A DNA stretch of 43,185 nt from Thermoplasmatales archaeon (GCA_030672305.1 DAOVGR010000041.1:1-43185), one strand, 5' to 3'; positions 25,146 to 34,618 are shown, numbered from the stretch's first letter. Translations and numbers: made by a program. Notes: generated by a model not told the origin, from the letters alone.

Positions 25146-26159
25146 ATGAAAAATAATATCCTAATAATTGGAATAATAACATTATTTATTATATCCGCAG
25201 TATCACCGATTGTTTTTGGAAATAGTATAAATAATTATCATATATCTGAAGAATTTAACTCAGAACAAACTAAACTTTTAAACGGTCCACCAACAGATAG
25301 TCCTTGGCCTATGTATTGCCATGATGTGAGACATACTGGGAGAAGTCCTTATAGTACTGCTAATACCAATAGTGTTGAGAAATGGAATACACAATTAAAT
25401 GGTTATATCTGGGGTTCCCCAATAATTGATAAAAATGGTATAATCTATGTTGGAGCATGGGATTTTTATGCGATTTACCCAAATGGAATAATAAAATGGC
25501 ATAATGATGAAATTGGTCCTTTTTCATCAGCTGGTGCTATAGATGAAAATGGTATCCTTTATGTTGGGTCAATCTTTGCACATCCAAATTATTTTTATGC
25601 GATTGATACAAGTAATGGCAAATTAAAATGGAGGAGAGAGAATGACAATATTTATTCTTCTCCAGTTATTGGAGATGATGGTTCTATCTATTTTGGAAGT
25701 TTAAATGAAAATATTTATGCTTATTATCCAGATGGAGCTATAAGCAAAATACCTTATTATCATCCAAATTAGGATTTAACACCTGATTTTCCACCATCCT
25801 TAATTAATGGTGAAATCTTATACAATAGCATTTCCCAATCATATTCTTATTTTAGCATTGTTAATAAAAGTCAACAGAATGGACCTTATCAGAAAGGTCC
25901 TTTTGGTCCATTTAGAATTGGAACGATATTACCAGGTGAAACAAAGTTTCTTGTATTTGAATTATTTGCTGTTGTTAATGATTATGATATGTCTCGTCCA
26001 TTTGCTGATGTTATGTATTCCGATGGTTATTTTGATATATTTATTGTGTCAGAGCAAAGGGTTGTGAAATTATGTAAAATTCCTTTAGAAGCATATTTGT
26101 GGATTGAAGAATTATCTTTTTCCAACTTTTTGTATCGTACCATTAGCCCCACACCGTGA
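25146..26159 (+). pseudogene. Secreted PQQ-propeller protein interrupted by one in-frame TAG
   Basis: The ATG at 25146 follows TAGGAG. MKNNILIIGIITLFIISAVS is a signal peptide; PWPMYCHDVRHTGRS and repeats of the form IIDKNGIIYVGA and VIGDDGSIYFGS are PQQ-like beta-propeller blades, three to four of them. A TAG at 25770-25772 stops the frame after 208 residues. The same frame then runs 128 more codons (PDFPPSLINGEILYNSISQS and on) to a TGA at 26159, with no frameshift and protein-like composition. So it is either a recent nonsense mutant or a fused gene needing readthrough. TAG is an ordinary stop elsewhere here. Confidence 0.6.
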
Positions 26160-26450
26160 TGTACCAGTGTCAAAATTGATAAATTGTTGAAAAATCAGAT
26201 TGAATTCTGAGGTTCTGAAGACTTTTAAGAATCCTTTCTTTTTTAAAAAAAGGATCAAAAAATTCTTTATATGTTATAATCGAATTTTTGATTAATTATT
26301 TAGTTTTTATATATAAGCCTAATCCTTAAAAAATTTTAGACTATATAATAAATTTCCTTTCAAGTTCTAACAGGATATATAACTTTTTGCCATACTCCGG
26401 CATTTTTTCCACTATTCCGATTGAAAAATGCTGATACTTGTTAATATCTA

Positions 26451-27836
26451 TTATTGCAGAAGAGACCTTTCATCCCATTCCCAATCAACATCAATATCTG
26501 CAATTGCAGAGGGAAAAGACTTAAAATCGAAATTTGTATATTTTAATCCTTTTATATAGTATGTTACCTTATCTTTTAAGAAATGATGATTTCCGATATT
26601 TACAATAATTTCCTCATTTAGCTTCAAACCTGATAATTGCTTAGGGGCTTTTCCATATGCTCCTGATATAGATATACGTTTATCTTCAAAATCTTTAAAA
26701 ATTTTCGATTGGATTAAGCCTATTGCTTCAAAGGATAGATACTCTTTTAATACCGGTTCCTCTGTAAAAATTGATTTGTTAATATTCGAAGTAATAGTAA
26801 ATGGTTCAATATCGATATTTTCAAAAAATTCATTGAATAATCTGCTAAAAGGCGGTCCGGTTAACACAAAACCGACATCAAAATAATCTATTGTCAATCT
26901 GTTGTGTTTTTTTATATTATTCGGCTGGCATTGAATAAAAAACATTCCATAATTTATTTCATCAATATAGAATGCCGATTCTCTATGATGAATGTATACA
27001 TCCTTTCCATATTTCTCCGTTATATTTTTGTATCTTTTCTTTTGATCTTTCAATGTTTTAATAAAATTACACGGTCCAAATCCAACCCAGCTCAAACCAC
27101 TTTGCTCAATGCAAAATGCAGATGTTGATAAGGAGTAATTTCCAAATATTCTGTAATATTGTGCAAGAATTTTACCAAGTTCTGCTATTGTTATTCCATA
27201 AAGAGTTGTAGAGATTAAAAAACAATTTTCATCAAAAAATTGATGAATTTGACTGTATATGATACAAGTCCTTTGTTTAGGTTTCCTTTCCATTTCTACT
27301 GGAGTGAATTCAATATATGTTTTTTCGTTACCATTTTTATCTAAAATAATGTCTCGATAACTTTGTTTTTCGGAGAGTATTTTGTCTGTATCTTTAGCAT
27401 TTATTGATTTGAAGATTTTTTCAGCTTCCTTAAATTTCCTTTTTATTTCATCCTGGGTCATGTGTCTGGTCGTGCTTCCATGTCTGATATAAAAATATTT
27501 TCCATTGGCTTTTATTGGTTCGCGGGATGGTAATATATCTAAAATTATTACGGTCCCTGTCTTGAGTGTGCAAATATCAAGATTAATAGATTGTGGCGGG
27601 TCCATCAGATCTTTACAAATTTGCATAATTTTTTCTTCATCTTTTTGATTGAAAATGAATCCATCAGGTTCGTTATTTTTAATTCCGATTAATATCTTTC
27701 CTCCATCTTTATTTATAAAAGATGAAATGTCTTTTGCTATCTCTTTTGTGGAACTTTTCAAATATTCCTTACTTTTATGTTCTAGTTTTGGTCCTTCAAT
27801 TTGCTTTAAAAGGGATTTAACTTTTTTTTCCTTCAT
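26451..27836 (-). CDS. Schlafen AlbA_2-domain protein
   Basis: 461 residues. The N-terminal 130 residues show the AlbA_2/Schlafen core: LEHKSKEYLKSSTKEIAKDI then INKDGGKILIGIKNN and FYIRHGSTTRHMTQDEI. In this family the acidic residues at the start of the domain can form an RNase site, and the domain otherwise binds nucleic acid. Residues 130-461 are a helical/beta region I do not recognise. Leaderless-looking, AT-rich, on its own between decayed genes, it may be a defence or regulatory gene. Confidence 0.75.
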   Translation of the reverse strand: MKEKKVKSLLKQIEGPKLEHKSKEYLKSSTKEIAKDISSFINKDGGKILIGIKNNEPDGFIFNQKDEEKIMQICKDLMDPPQSINLDICTLKTGTVIILDILPSREPIKANGKYFYIRHGSTTRHMTQDEIKRKFKEAEKIFKSINAKDTDKILSEKQSYRDIILDKNGNEKTYIEFTPVEMERKPKQRTCIIYSQIHQFFDENCFLISTTLYGITIAELGKILAQYYRIFGNYSLSTSAFCIEQSGLSWVGFGPCNFIKTLKDQKKRYKNITEKYGKDVYIHHRESAFYIDEINYGMFFIQCQPNNIKKHNRLTIDYFDVGFVLTGPPFSRLFNEFFENIDIEPFTITSNINKSIFTEEPVLKEYLSFEAIGLIQSKIFKDFEDKRISISGAYGKAPKQLSGLKLNEEIIVNIGNHHFLKDKVTYYIKGLKYTNFDFKSFPSAIADIDVDWEWDERSLLQ

Positions 27837-27944
27837 CCAGGGATAATAAATTAATGAGTTTAAAATATTTAGGTACTTACCGAATGAGTAGAGAGTATTA
27901 AGGTCAAGATTTAGCTACTTGAATTCTTAATACTACTTTTTTCA

Positions 27945-28712
27945 TTATTCATAAAAATTTACTAATTCTTTTCCTAAAGATAGCCCATATTCTTTAGTAT
28001 AGTTATTTAATATTATTTCCAAATGTTGGATGATAAATTTATTCTTTTCAATCAATTGATTCGAAAAATTTTCTAGCTTTTCAAGATAGTTTTTAAACTG
28101 TTTTTTATTTCGTATATTTAAAAAATATTCTCTATTTAACTTCCAAAAAGTCTTATAAGGATCGGTTAAATAATAATTGTTTACCTTGGTATTCATTATA
28201 ATATTTGCTATAATATTTTTTGATAAGCTATTTATTTCTTGATTAAATTTTAATTGTGGATTCTTCTTATTAAATTCTTTGTGTAATTTCTTTATTTTTT
28301 TACGAAAATCTTTGGTATCTATTTTATTTACAAAAATTTTATATTTTTTAATCAATTGGCTAATAATATTATCGTGATTGATTATTGCTGTCTTCAGAGT
28401 TGGTTTATCTCTTATGAAATCGTCATAAACTATTTTCTTATAATTATTTTTCTGAATATTTTCCAAAAATAGATCTTTTCTTGGAGAATACCAGTATGTT
28501 TTCTCATTTATTAGTCTTATTTCACTGCTACATTAGGAGATAAGAGGAATTATTATAGAATTTATTTCATCTTCTTTTCGTGGACGGAGTTTTGCTTTTT
28601 CTGTTTCTATCCACAATTTGTGATTAGTGTAAGCATAATAGATCGTAGCTCCAGCTAATATTGCAGTTGCTACAGCCATTACAACAGTAGGAATCCACTC
28701 TATAATATCCAT
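27945..28712 (-). pseudogene. Single-TM protein gene interrupted by an in-frame TAA
   Basis: The ATG at 28712 encodes MDIIEWIPTVVMAVATAILA, an N-terminal TM helix followed by TNHKLWIETEKAKLRPRKED. After 59 residues (IIIPLIS) a TAA at 28535-28533 interrupts. The same frame resumes at once as SEIRLINEKTYWYSPRKDLF and continues 195 codons to the stop at 27945 as a lysine-rich helical domain, joined without any indel. The TTG at 28466 is only a late internal start. It resembles archaeal families with one TM helix plus a helical cytoplasmic domain, possibly defence-related. Inactive unless readthrough or an assembly error. Confidence 0.6.
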
Positions 28713-28901
28713 CTGTTCCCCATTTCTATAATTTTTTTCCGAAATATATATCTTCTTATATCAGTGTTTTATTTTTAAAAATTAATTGAATCAAAAGATA
28801 ATCTTAAAGAAGATATTACTTAGGATGTTATTAATGGAAAACTTAATTTTATTAGGTCGAAGTAACTAGATTTAAATAATAAAAAATTGATAAATTTTTT
28901 C

Positions 28902-29351
28902 TCAAGAATCAAAAATTAATGTAAAAATTAAAGTTAATATGGAGTATCCTAAAATCAATAAAAGTAGGATTAATACTGTCGGTAAACTTATTATTAAATA
29001 TAAAAGTAAAAATAACCAAAATAAAAAAGTTATTTTAGGTAGTATATAAATATTGAAGGAAAATAATCTATCAAAAATCGTATTTACAGAATTCATATAT
29101 CCTCTATAAATAGGATCATGTTTAGTTAAAAAATTATTTTTCAAATAATTTAATCTTGTAGCAATTCTAGCATTTACGTACATCCAACCAAACGTATATA
29201 CTAAACCTAAAAATATTATCATAGTTTGAACAATGGTATCAGTTTTATCCATAAATGTGGCAAAAGATACTATAAGCATTGATTCTGCTACAAGAAAAAA
29301 ATTAAATCGTCTATGAAAAAGATTATCAGCTTCTTTATGATATTCCCAAAC
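28902..29351 (-). CDS. Four-TM-class membrane protein, 5' end missing
   Basis: An ATG at 29279 gives 125 residues with hydrophobic helices near 3-20, 22-40, 80-100 and 100-122. Upstream, the frame stays open to 29351 (after TGA 29354-29352) and reads WEYHKEADNLFHRRFNFFLV, clearly part of the same protein, yet it has no ATG, GTG or TTG. The gene therefore lost its start or begins with a rare codon. It lies between the TAA-interrupted gene and promoter array copy 3. Confidence 0.5.
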   Translation of the reverse strand, partial: VWEYHKEADNLFHRRFNFFLVAESMLIVSFATFMDKTDTIVQTMIIFLGLVYTFGWMYVNARIATRLNYLKNNFLTKHDPIYRGYMNSVNTIFDRLFSFNIYILPKITFLFWLFLLLYLIISLPTVLILLLLILGYSILTLIFTLIFDS

Positions 29352-29544
29352 TCAATTCCACAGAAAAACTATTCAATTTAATTAATAGACTTTTCAGAAT
29401 CCTTTCTTTTTATCTTATATCACTTTTTAATCCTCTATTTAGTCTAAACTGTTTAATGACAAAATATCTGTATATTATATATATGGTTTAATCCTGAAAA
29501 AGTAAAAGACCATCTAAGATTGAATTTTAGTAACAAAATATCAA

Positions 29545-29608
29545 TATACCACTATTTATACTAGTATTTTACATCTAATATTCCACTATCTTTTTATCTA
29601 AAAAAATA
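29545..29608 (+). promoter_or_regulatory. Promoter array, copy 3
   Basis: Units ATACCACTATTTA, TACTAGTATTT, TACATCTAATAT and TCCACTATC are followed by TTTTTATCTAAAAAAAT, a weaker TATA-like region. The leader ends with CAGAGGGAGG near 29635. It points at 29655 and the gene at 29927. Confidence 0.5.
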
Positions 29609-29654
29609 ATCTTATTTAGACCTATAAAAATGTTCAGAGGGAGGCTATCTTATT

Positions 29655-29771
29655 GTGAAAAAGAATGTCAAAATTCAATATATTTTGTTTGTTGATAAGT
29701 TATCAAGAGACGATTTTACTGATTTTTTTTCAGTTGGAGAGGAGGTGAAAGAAAGTAACAGATGCGAGTAA
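29655..29771 (+). CDS. 38-residue ORF downstream of array 3
   Basis: GTG start at 29655, 12 nt after GGGAGG. It reads MKKNVKIQYILFVDKLSRDD and ends ESNRCE before TAA 29769-29771. Nothing identifies it. The SD and array upstream are its main support. Confidence 0.35.
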   Translation: MKKNVKIQYILFVDKLSRDDFTDFFSVGEEVKESNRCE

Positions 29772-29926
29772 TTGAATAGCAATTATCAATGCAGGAGATT
29801 TAGAACCTTCTACTAACAATAATATTACTTGAAAGAAGGTAGAAATATAAAAGAAAATGTTAGATTTAGTTCAGAAATAAAATGAAAATTAAGATTGATA
29901 ACATTAGTTGAAAAGGAGAGAAAATT

Positions 29927-30721
29927 ATGAATAAAAAATTTAAAATTTTGAGATTTGAAGTAGCGGACCTCATGAGCAAATTTATGGTTTCACCATCAAC
30001 GGGCTCTAATAAAGCTAGTGATATTGATATTACACCAATTAAAGAATTTATAAAAAAGAATGAGAAAGATTTAGCCGATCTCAATAGTTTTTATGTAGAT
30101 ATAAAATCTGTATATAAAGAGGGAGAATCTGTAACTGTTATACCTAAAGAGATTGAGGAAAAGACAGAAAATCTAGTTTTACAATTGCAAAATGTTATTA
30201 AAGAACATTACCCACAATTACAAATTCAACAAAAGGAATATAATGGGATTACAGCTTATTTCATAAGCGATGGAATAGCAAAATTCTTTAAAGAAGATAA
30301 AGATATGCATGATTATTTTGGACATTGTTTAGCTTTTAATGAACCATTTACAGATCTAATTTGTATTTTATTGATTGGTGACGTAAGAATATTCGAATTA
30401 GCATTAATAATACAGGCATATTTAACACCAATTGTTAATCTTAAATTAAAAGAAATAATAATTTTTTTAGACTCCATAGCTGATGAAATAGTGAAAAAAA
30501 TAAAGGAGTACAAAGATCATCCCTATGGAATAGCCTGTTATTATTTTGACAATGTCCAACATATCCCTAAATTTACAGATAAGCCTATTCTAATAAAACA
30601 ACCAGATAAGGAGTGGGATCCATATCAACACTATCCGCAAGCAGGTTGGATAAAGGTATGGCCAAAACCAAAAGAATCGCAATTTTCAAAAAGTGAACAA
30701 CAGATAAGTCAAATTAGATAG
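29927..30721 (+). CDS. Soluble protein of unknown function
   Basis: 264 residues with AAAAGGAGAG about 6 nt before the ATG. It is predominantly helical (LADLNSFYVDIKSVYKEGES; FELALIIQAYLTPIVNLKLK) with a hydrophobic helix around residues 145-165, and a Pro/Trp-rich C-terminal part (DPYQHYPQAGWIKVWPKPKE). I do not recognise the family. It is the first full gene downstream of array copy 3, and a run of 14 T follows its stop (30744-30757). Confidence 0.6.
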   Translation: MNKKFKILRFEVADLMSKFMVSPSTGSNKASDIDITPIKEFIKKNEKDLADLNSFYVDIKSVYKEGESVTVIPKEIEEKTENLVLQLQNVIKEHYPQLQIQQKEYNGITAYFISDGIAKFFKEDKDMHDYFGHCLAFNEPFTDLICILLIGDVRIFELALIIQAYLTPIVNLKLKEIIIFLDSIADEIVKKIKEYKDHPYGIACYYFDNVQHIPKFTDKPILIKQPDKEWDPYQHYPQAGWIKVWPKPKESQFSKSEQQISQIR

Positions 30722-30743
30722 ATAAACTTGGTTTTTTCTCTTA

Positions 30744-30757
30744 TTTTTTTTTTTTTT
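30744..30757 (+). terminator. T-tract terminator
   Basis: Fourteen consecutive T begin about 23 nt after the TAG of the previous gene, preceded by two shorter T runs. Oligo-T tracts are the standard archaeal termination signal. Confidence 0.6.
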
Positions 30758-30810
30758 ATCTTTTTGATTATAACTTTACACAGAAAGATATTTGTTATAG
30801 ATAATGCAAT

Positions 30811-31011
30811 ATGATATTAGGAGTTTATCTTGAAATCGAGTATGAATTTTTAGACACCTGCAAAAGGCTGCAGGAACATACTCTGGTTGGATGTAAACTT
30901 CTTATAGACCAGGATTTGTTTGACAATGGATACCTTGTCAGATTGGTTGACCGTCTTTTTGATAAAGGATTTATAGTTCTATATCATTTGTCTTCTACAG
31001 GCCATAGGTAA
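30811..31011 (+). CDS. 66-aa ORF, possibly a gene fragment
   Basis: MILGVYLEIEYEFLDTCKRL, then VGCKLLIDQDLFDNG and VRLVDRLFDKGFIVLYHL. The base composition is less AT-rich than its surroundings and codon use looks coding. It converges with, and overlaps by 17 nt, the 3' end of the minus-strand gene at 30995. It could be a truncated piece of a larger gene. Unrecognised. Confidence 0.4.
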   Translation: MILGVYLEIEYEFLDTCKRLQEHTLVGCKLLIDQDLFDNGYLVRLVDRLFDKGFIVLYHLSSTGHR

Positions 31012-31543
31012 CCCTTATATCCACCTTGGAACAATGGACAGTTCCCAGTTCAGGTATACCTGCTATAACTTTGCAATCCAGACAGGCAATTTCTTCCCAT
31101 GTCCATCGTTCTGGTGCATTATCATCATTCGTTATATCGAACCATTCTGACCATGTATCCGCTTCTCCAAGATCATCATATGTATAGTTCTCTCCTTCGT
31201 TTGTACCACAAAAAACAGGTTGCAATGTTATATTATTTACTCCCGCTCTATCCGAATGTGCTTTAACGCTAAGTTCAACTTTAGTTATATCACCCACACC
31301 AGGCGGTGTTCCTGGATAGGTATTACCATCTAAAAGTTGAACCTCCCCGTCAGTCGTGGTTGATGCCCAGGTGTTCTCGCTTCCATCAACCATATAACTA
31401 GGATTTGTAGGCCATGCAACACTATTATCATAACCATCAAAATAATAAGTCACCTCTGCAGCTGATGCAGCATTTCCTATGAATGGCATTAGAAAAACTG
31501 TAAATATCAAGATACATAGTATTGTTCTTTCTTTACTTTTCAT
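30995..31543 (-). CDS. Secreted beta-sandwich protein, paralog 1
   Basis: 182 residues from the ATG at 31543 (GGAGG at 31551-31555, 7 nt away); the longer frame to 31642 has no SD. MKSKERTILCILIFTVFLMP is a signal peptide. The mature part shares with the gene at 31741 the blocks NPSYMVDGS, STTTDGEVQLLDGNTYP, ITKVELS, WSEWFDITND and CSKVDIRVTYGL. Two conserved cysteines (LDCKV, HCSKV) could form a disulfide. Fold likely a carbohydrate- or collagen-binding-like sandwich; function unknown. It has no own array; it may be expressed with 31741. Confidence 0.7.
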   Translation of the reverse strand: MKSKERTILCILIFTVFLMPFIGNAASAAEVTYYFDGYDNSVAWPTNPSYMVDGSENTWASTTTDGEVQLLDGNTYPGTPPGVGDITKVELSVKAHSDRAGVNNITLQPVFCGTNEGENYTYDDLGEADTWSEWFDITNDDNAPERWTWEEIACLDCKVIAGIPELGTVHCSKVDIRVTYGL

Positions 31544-31740
31544 ATATTTACCTCCATGCTCTTTTTTGACCTCCCGAGAATGAGGTTCCTTTAAGCATAA
31601 TTTTTTCCGTCTCGGATTCGTCAAACCAAACAAATATTTCATGTGAAAAGGTAGACTAATAAAATTAAAAGATGAGAGAAAGATGCTGAATTTTCATCCT
31701 TCCTCTCTTTTCAGCTCCCTTTTTTTGTTATTCACGTCTA

Positions 31741-32304
31741 CTAGGTTGTATAAGTGACACGTATTTCTACTTTAGAACAGTACAGCGTCCACTCGTCGGG
31801 ACCAGCAGGATTTGGTCTTGCTTCTACATCGCAATCCAGATCACGAATATCGATCCATTCCCATGGATCTGGATGATTCGTATCAGCCGTTATATCGAAC
31901 CAAGCTGACCAACCAGGGAAAGTACCACAATCGAAAGTATGATCATCTCCATCGCCACCAGGAAATACAGGTCTTAAAATAATATCCACATCATTGCCAG
32001 ACCAAAGGTAATAACCATGAGCTCTAATCTCCACTTTTGTAATTGTTCCATTTTCATGTGTTGGTTCATAAGTACTTCCCGTTAAATGTTGAACATCACT
32101 AGCAGTACTTGTTGAAGAAAAATTATTTGTAGATCCATCAACCATATATTGTGGATTTGTTTCCCATGCTTCAAATGGATTGTAACTGTTAAAGTACCAA
32201 GTATAACTACCTCTACCTTCACTTACAACAGTGTTACCCATGAATGGCATTAGAAAAACTACTGTTATTAGAATGATTGATATTGCTTTATGTTTATTTT
32301 TCAT
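31741..32304 (-). CDS. Secreted beta-sandwich protein, paralog 2
   Basis: 187 residues, ATG with GGGAGG at 32311-32316, 6 nt upstream. Signal peptide MKNKHKAISIILITVVFLMP. Conserved blocks as in 30995: NPQYMVDGSTNNFSSTSTAS, ITKVEIRA, WSAWFDITADTNHPDPWEWI, LDCDVEARP, YCSKVEIRVTY. Tandem duplication with about 35-45% identity by eye. It has its own promoter array (copy 4) and a leader hairpin next to the SD. The next copy lies 200 nt downstream. Confidence 0.7.
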   Translation of the reverse strand: MKNKHKAISIILITVVFLMPFMGNTVVSEGRGSYTWYFNSYNPFEAWETNPQYMVDGSTNNFSSTSTASDVQHLTGSTYEPTHENGTITKVEIRAHGYYLWSGNDVDIILRPVFPGGDGDDHTFDCGTFPGWSAWFDITADTNHPDPWEWIDIRDLDCDVEARPNPAGPDEWTLYCSKVEIRVTYTT

Positions 32305-32310
32305 GTTTCA

Positions 32311-32336
32311 CCTCCCACCAAAAAAAACTTTTTGGT
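32311..32336 (-). promoter_or_regulatory. Leader hairpin abutting the SD
   Basis: On the mRNA ACCAAAAA (32336-32329) and TTTTTGGT (32324-32317) pair perfectly with a four-base loop, and the last G-G-T joins GGGAGG. Copy 1's leader preserves ACCAAAA...TTTTGG with a changed loop. The hairpin could control access to the SD. Confidence 0.45.
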
Positions 32337-32356
32337 AAAAAACCATCAAGGATTTT

Positions 32357-32412
32357 GTTTTTAAAGATAATGGAAAAATACAGGTAATATAGATGTAAAA
32401 ATGGTGGTAATA
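32357..32412 (-). promoter_or_regulatory. Promoter array, copy 4
   Basis: Read leftward: TTACCACCATT, TTTACATCTATA, TTACCTGTATTT, TTCCATTATC, then TTTAAAAAC as TATA-like box (32357-32365). It drives the secreted gene starting at 32304; the predicted start site is near 32335. Confidence 0.65.
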
Positions 32413-32498
32413 AGCAAATGTATTTTAAATTAAGTTGTTATATTGATGATTGACTGGGATATAAAACCTTCACAAATCACTTAGTATTGTTTCAAAAC

Positions 32499-32521
32499 TT
32501 GAAGGGAGGGGAATCGGGAGG
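32499..32521 (-). repeat. Shared C-rich leader element, copy 2
   Basis: Near-identical to 25078-25100 (CTCCCGATTCCCCTCCCTT, then one difference). It follows array copy 5 as copy 1 follows array copy 2, but no gene comes after it. Confidence 0.5.
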
Positions 32522-32587
32522 TTGTTTTTTTAGTTATAAAATTAATCCTTCCATCAAATTTTTTAATATTTAAACTAAAACGATTTC

Positions 32588-32643
32588 TATTTTAAAGATA
32601 ATGGGAAATTAGAAGTAAAATAATAGTAAATATAGTGGTAATA
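32588..32643 (-). promoter_or_regulatory. Promoter array, copy 5 (orphan)
   Basis: Read leftward: TTACCACTATA, TTTACTATTATT, TTACTTCTAATT, TCCCATTATC, then TTTAAAAT (32588-32596). Downstream lies only the C-rich element and then array 4. It may be a promoter whose gene was lost. Confidence 0.55.
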
Positions 32644-32735
32644 TTACTATTGTATTTGACTTTAAGCTGTTTTTTTATTGATTATCCAGATTTAATATAA
32701 CTCATAAAAAAACAATGTTATTAACAGGTATAAAT

Positions 32736-33065
32736 TTAAGGTTTTAATCTTCTACTTACAAAGGTCGTTTTTCCAAATGTCACAGAATGAAAACCACCCT
32801 TTGGTCCAGCATGTATACGATTTATTTTTCCATATTTATCAATTGCCTCCTTAACGCTTAACCATTACGTAATAAGAAACCATATACCATCACGGCAACA
32901 CACTGTTCCATATTGACTGCGACGTAAATGCTCGAAATTTTCTGTACCCATGTATCTTAATATTTTATATCCCCACCCCACTATTTCATCACAAGCAGGA
33001 TCATATAACTGTGGACCATATTCCCCTTAAACATCTTTATATTTAACACGTATTTTTTTAACCAT
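32736..33065 (-). pseudogene. Decayed small conserved gene
   Basis: The ATG at 33065 starts MVKKIRVKYKDV, then TAA (33029-33027) interrupts. The same frame goes on as GEYGPQLYDPACDEIVGWGY and ends RNG at a TAA at 32861-32859. A one-base shift then restores SVKEAIDKYGKINRIHAGPK and GGFHSVTFGKTTF to a stop at 32736. Thus at least one internal stop and one frameshift. The reconstructed protein is about 108 residues and looks like a small conserved archaeal protein of unknown function. Confidence 0.6.
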
Positions 33066-33166
33066 ATTATTAACCTTTAATAATCAATTATTCTTATTCA
33101 TCAAATCATATAATTAATTATAAATTTATCAATTAAAAAAACTTTATTTTTACAATCAATTAACAA

Positions 33167-33186
33167 TTTATTTGAAAGAAACCAAA
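33167..33186 (+). repeat. 20-bp direct repeat, copy 1
   Basis: TTTATTTGAAAGAAACCAAA is repeated exactly at 34756-34775. The following bases are also similar (CATAATAACAC versus TAATAACAAC). The two copies flank the DUF5343 gene. The rest of 33066-33347 is AT-rich, without a gene. Confidence 0.5.
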
Positions 33187-33347
33187 CATAATAACACATA
33201 TCAATTTATGAAAAGTTTGAAATTTGAAATAAACTGCATATAATATAAATATCTGATATTGAGGGAAATAGAATAGATTTTATAATGTCATCTCAAACAA
33301 TGTTTATAAAAAAATCTACTTTTTCCTCTTCATTTTTCATAATTCTA

Positions 33348-34292
33348 CTATTCTTCCTCAATATTTTTAACCTTCGCAAATAGATCATCAAATATCTCTC
33401 GCAGCATTTCGATAGCCTGCTTTGAAAACATACCTACAAGACCAGCAATTGCTACCATCCCATAAAGATTTATATCATTCGTCGTTGTTCCTGCATTGAG
33501 CAATAAACCCCTAAAGACAAAATAAACTAGAAGTGCCAAAGCTGCTCCTAAAAATGGCCGTAGAAGATACCAGAATGTAAAAACCTTATGGAGTCTATCT
33601 TCACCTTCAAAAACAATAAACGAAGTCCCGAAATGGATATAAGCACCCAAAGTCCCTGAAAGAATAATAAGTAATAACACTCTTGTTTCCATGGAAATAC
33701 TAATGGTTAACAATCCATGAAAATATTCAATCTTTCCAGTATACATTTCCGTAACGGAGGGAGGCCAGGTTGCAATTAAAAAATATAATATCATAGGTAC
33801 AAATAGGATAAAATAAATAGCCAATAACCGCTTATGTAAAGGGGACATAGGTTCTGATTTGTTTCTTTCAAAATCGGCTAATTTACAAAGCTCTAAAAAT
33901 GTGGAAGCTATTTTTGGAATTATTTCATCTTCTTTTGAAGCACCAAGGATTTTAATAAGTTTAGATTGGACATCCTCTTTTATCATTTTATAAGCGTACT
34001 TATCCTCAGCAAAAAGCTTTGCATAGGCTCTTTTTATACTTTTTGCCATAACAGCTTTTGATTTGGTTTCATCTCGATAATTCCAATAAATGGAAGTTGG
34101 CATTTCCGATAAATCAATAAAATCCAATTTTTTAAGTAATGAAATAAATGTCATATTTGAACTAGAGTTCAATCCTAATATTGTTGAGAGAAAACCCTCG
34201 GTAAATCTTGCTGGCACTGCAGCTTCTTTTATCTTTTTAAATAAATCATTTATATCTTCGTATGAATCAACATGAGGTAAATACTTAACCAA
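33348..34292 (-). CDS. DUF5343-like domain fused to a four-TM region
   Basis: 314 residues. Residues 1-125 (KYLPHVDSYEDINDLFKKIK; PARFTEGFLSTILGL; LLKKLDFIDLSEMPTSIYW; KRAYAKLFAEDKYAYKM) match my memory of DUF5343, a winged-helix-like domain usually found on cytosolic proteins. Then TM helices at about 156-175, 200-222, 240-262 and 275-290 and a charged tail. A sensor domain joined to a membrane part resembles pore-forming defence effectors. It lies about 330 nt downstream of array copy 6. Confidence 0.65.
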   Translation of the reverse strand: MVKYLPHVDSYEDINDLFKKIKEAAVPARFTEGFLSTILGLNSSSNMTFISLLKKLDFIDLSEMPTSIYWNYRDETKSKAVMAKSIKRAYAKLFAEDKYAYKMIKEDVQSKLIKILGASKEDEIIPKIASTFLELCKLADFERNKSEPMSPLHKRLLAIYFILFVPMILYFLIATWPPSVTEMYTGKIEYFHGLLTISISMETRVLLLIILSGTLGAYIHFGTSFIVFEGEDRLHKVFTFWYLLRPFLGAALALLVYFVFRGLLLNAGTTTNDINLYGMVAIAGLVGMFSKQAIEMLREIFDDLFAKVKNIEEE

Positions 34293-34401
34293 TTATTTCA
34301 CCTATTAAAATAACCTTCTATTACCAACAATTCAGCAACTAATACATTATCTTCATATGATGCAAATATCATTTACATACTTCCCAAATTGGAAAAATAT
34401 T

Positions 34402-34533
34402 TAATTAATTATAACTATATTTTTAGGTATTATTTTTTTCATAGATCCTTGATTTATCCTTCTTCTTATTATTTCTCTTCATAACCGTTTCAAGGCTAGT
34501 ATAGAAAATTTCAATACCAATGTCTTGAATCAC
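34402..34533 (-). CDS. 43-residue ORF between array 6 and the DUF5343 gene
   Basis: GTG start; reads MIQDIGIEIFYTSLETVMKR and then a Lys-rich segment (NNKKKDKSRIYEK). No SD is seen. It looks like coding sequence but is too short to be sure. Confidence 0.3.
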
Positions 34534-34618
34534 TATTACTTCTTTTTAGATAAATCACTTTATTTTACAAATTCATTTTTTATTATGTATTGATAATTCT
34601 ATAATTTACCATAAAGTA

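Noticed and set aside
25770..25772. TAG as a pyrrolysine codon
   Set aside because: Several neighbours end in plain TAG, no PYLIS-like structure is obvious, and other interrupted genes use TAA, which pyrrolysine cannot explain. A recent nonsense mutation is simpler.
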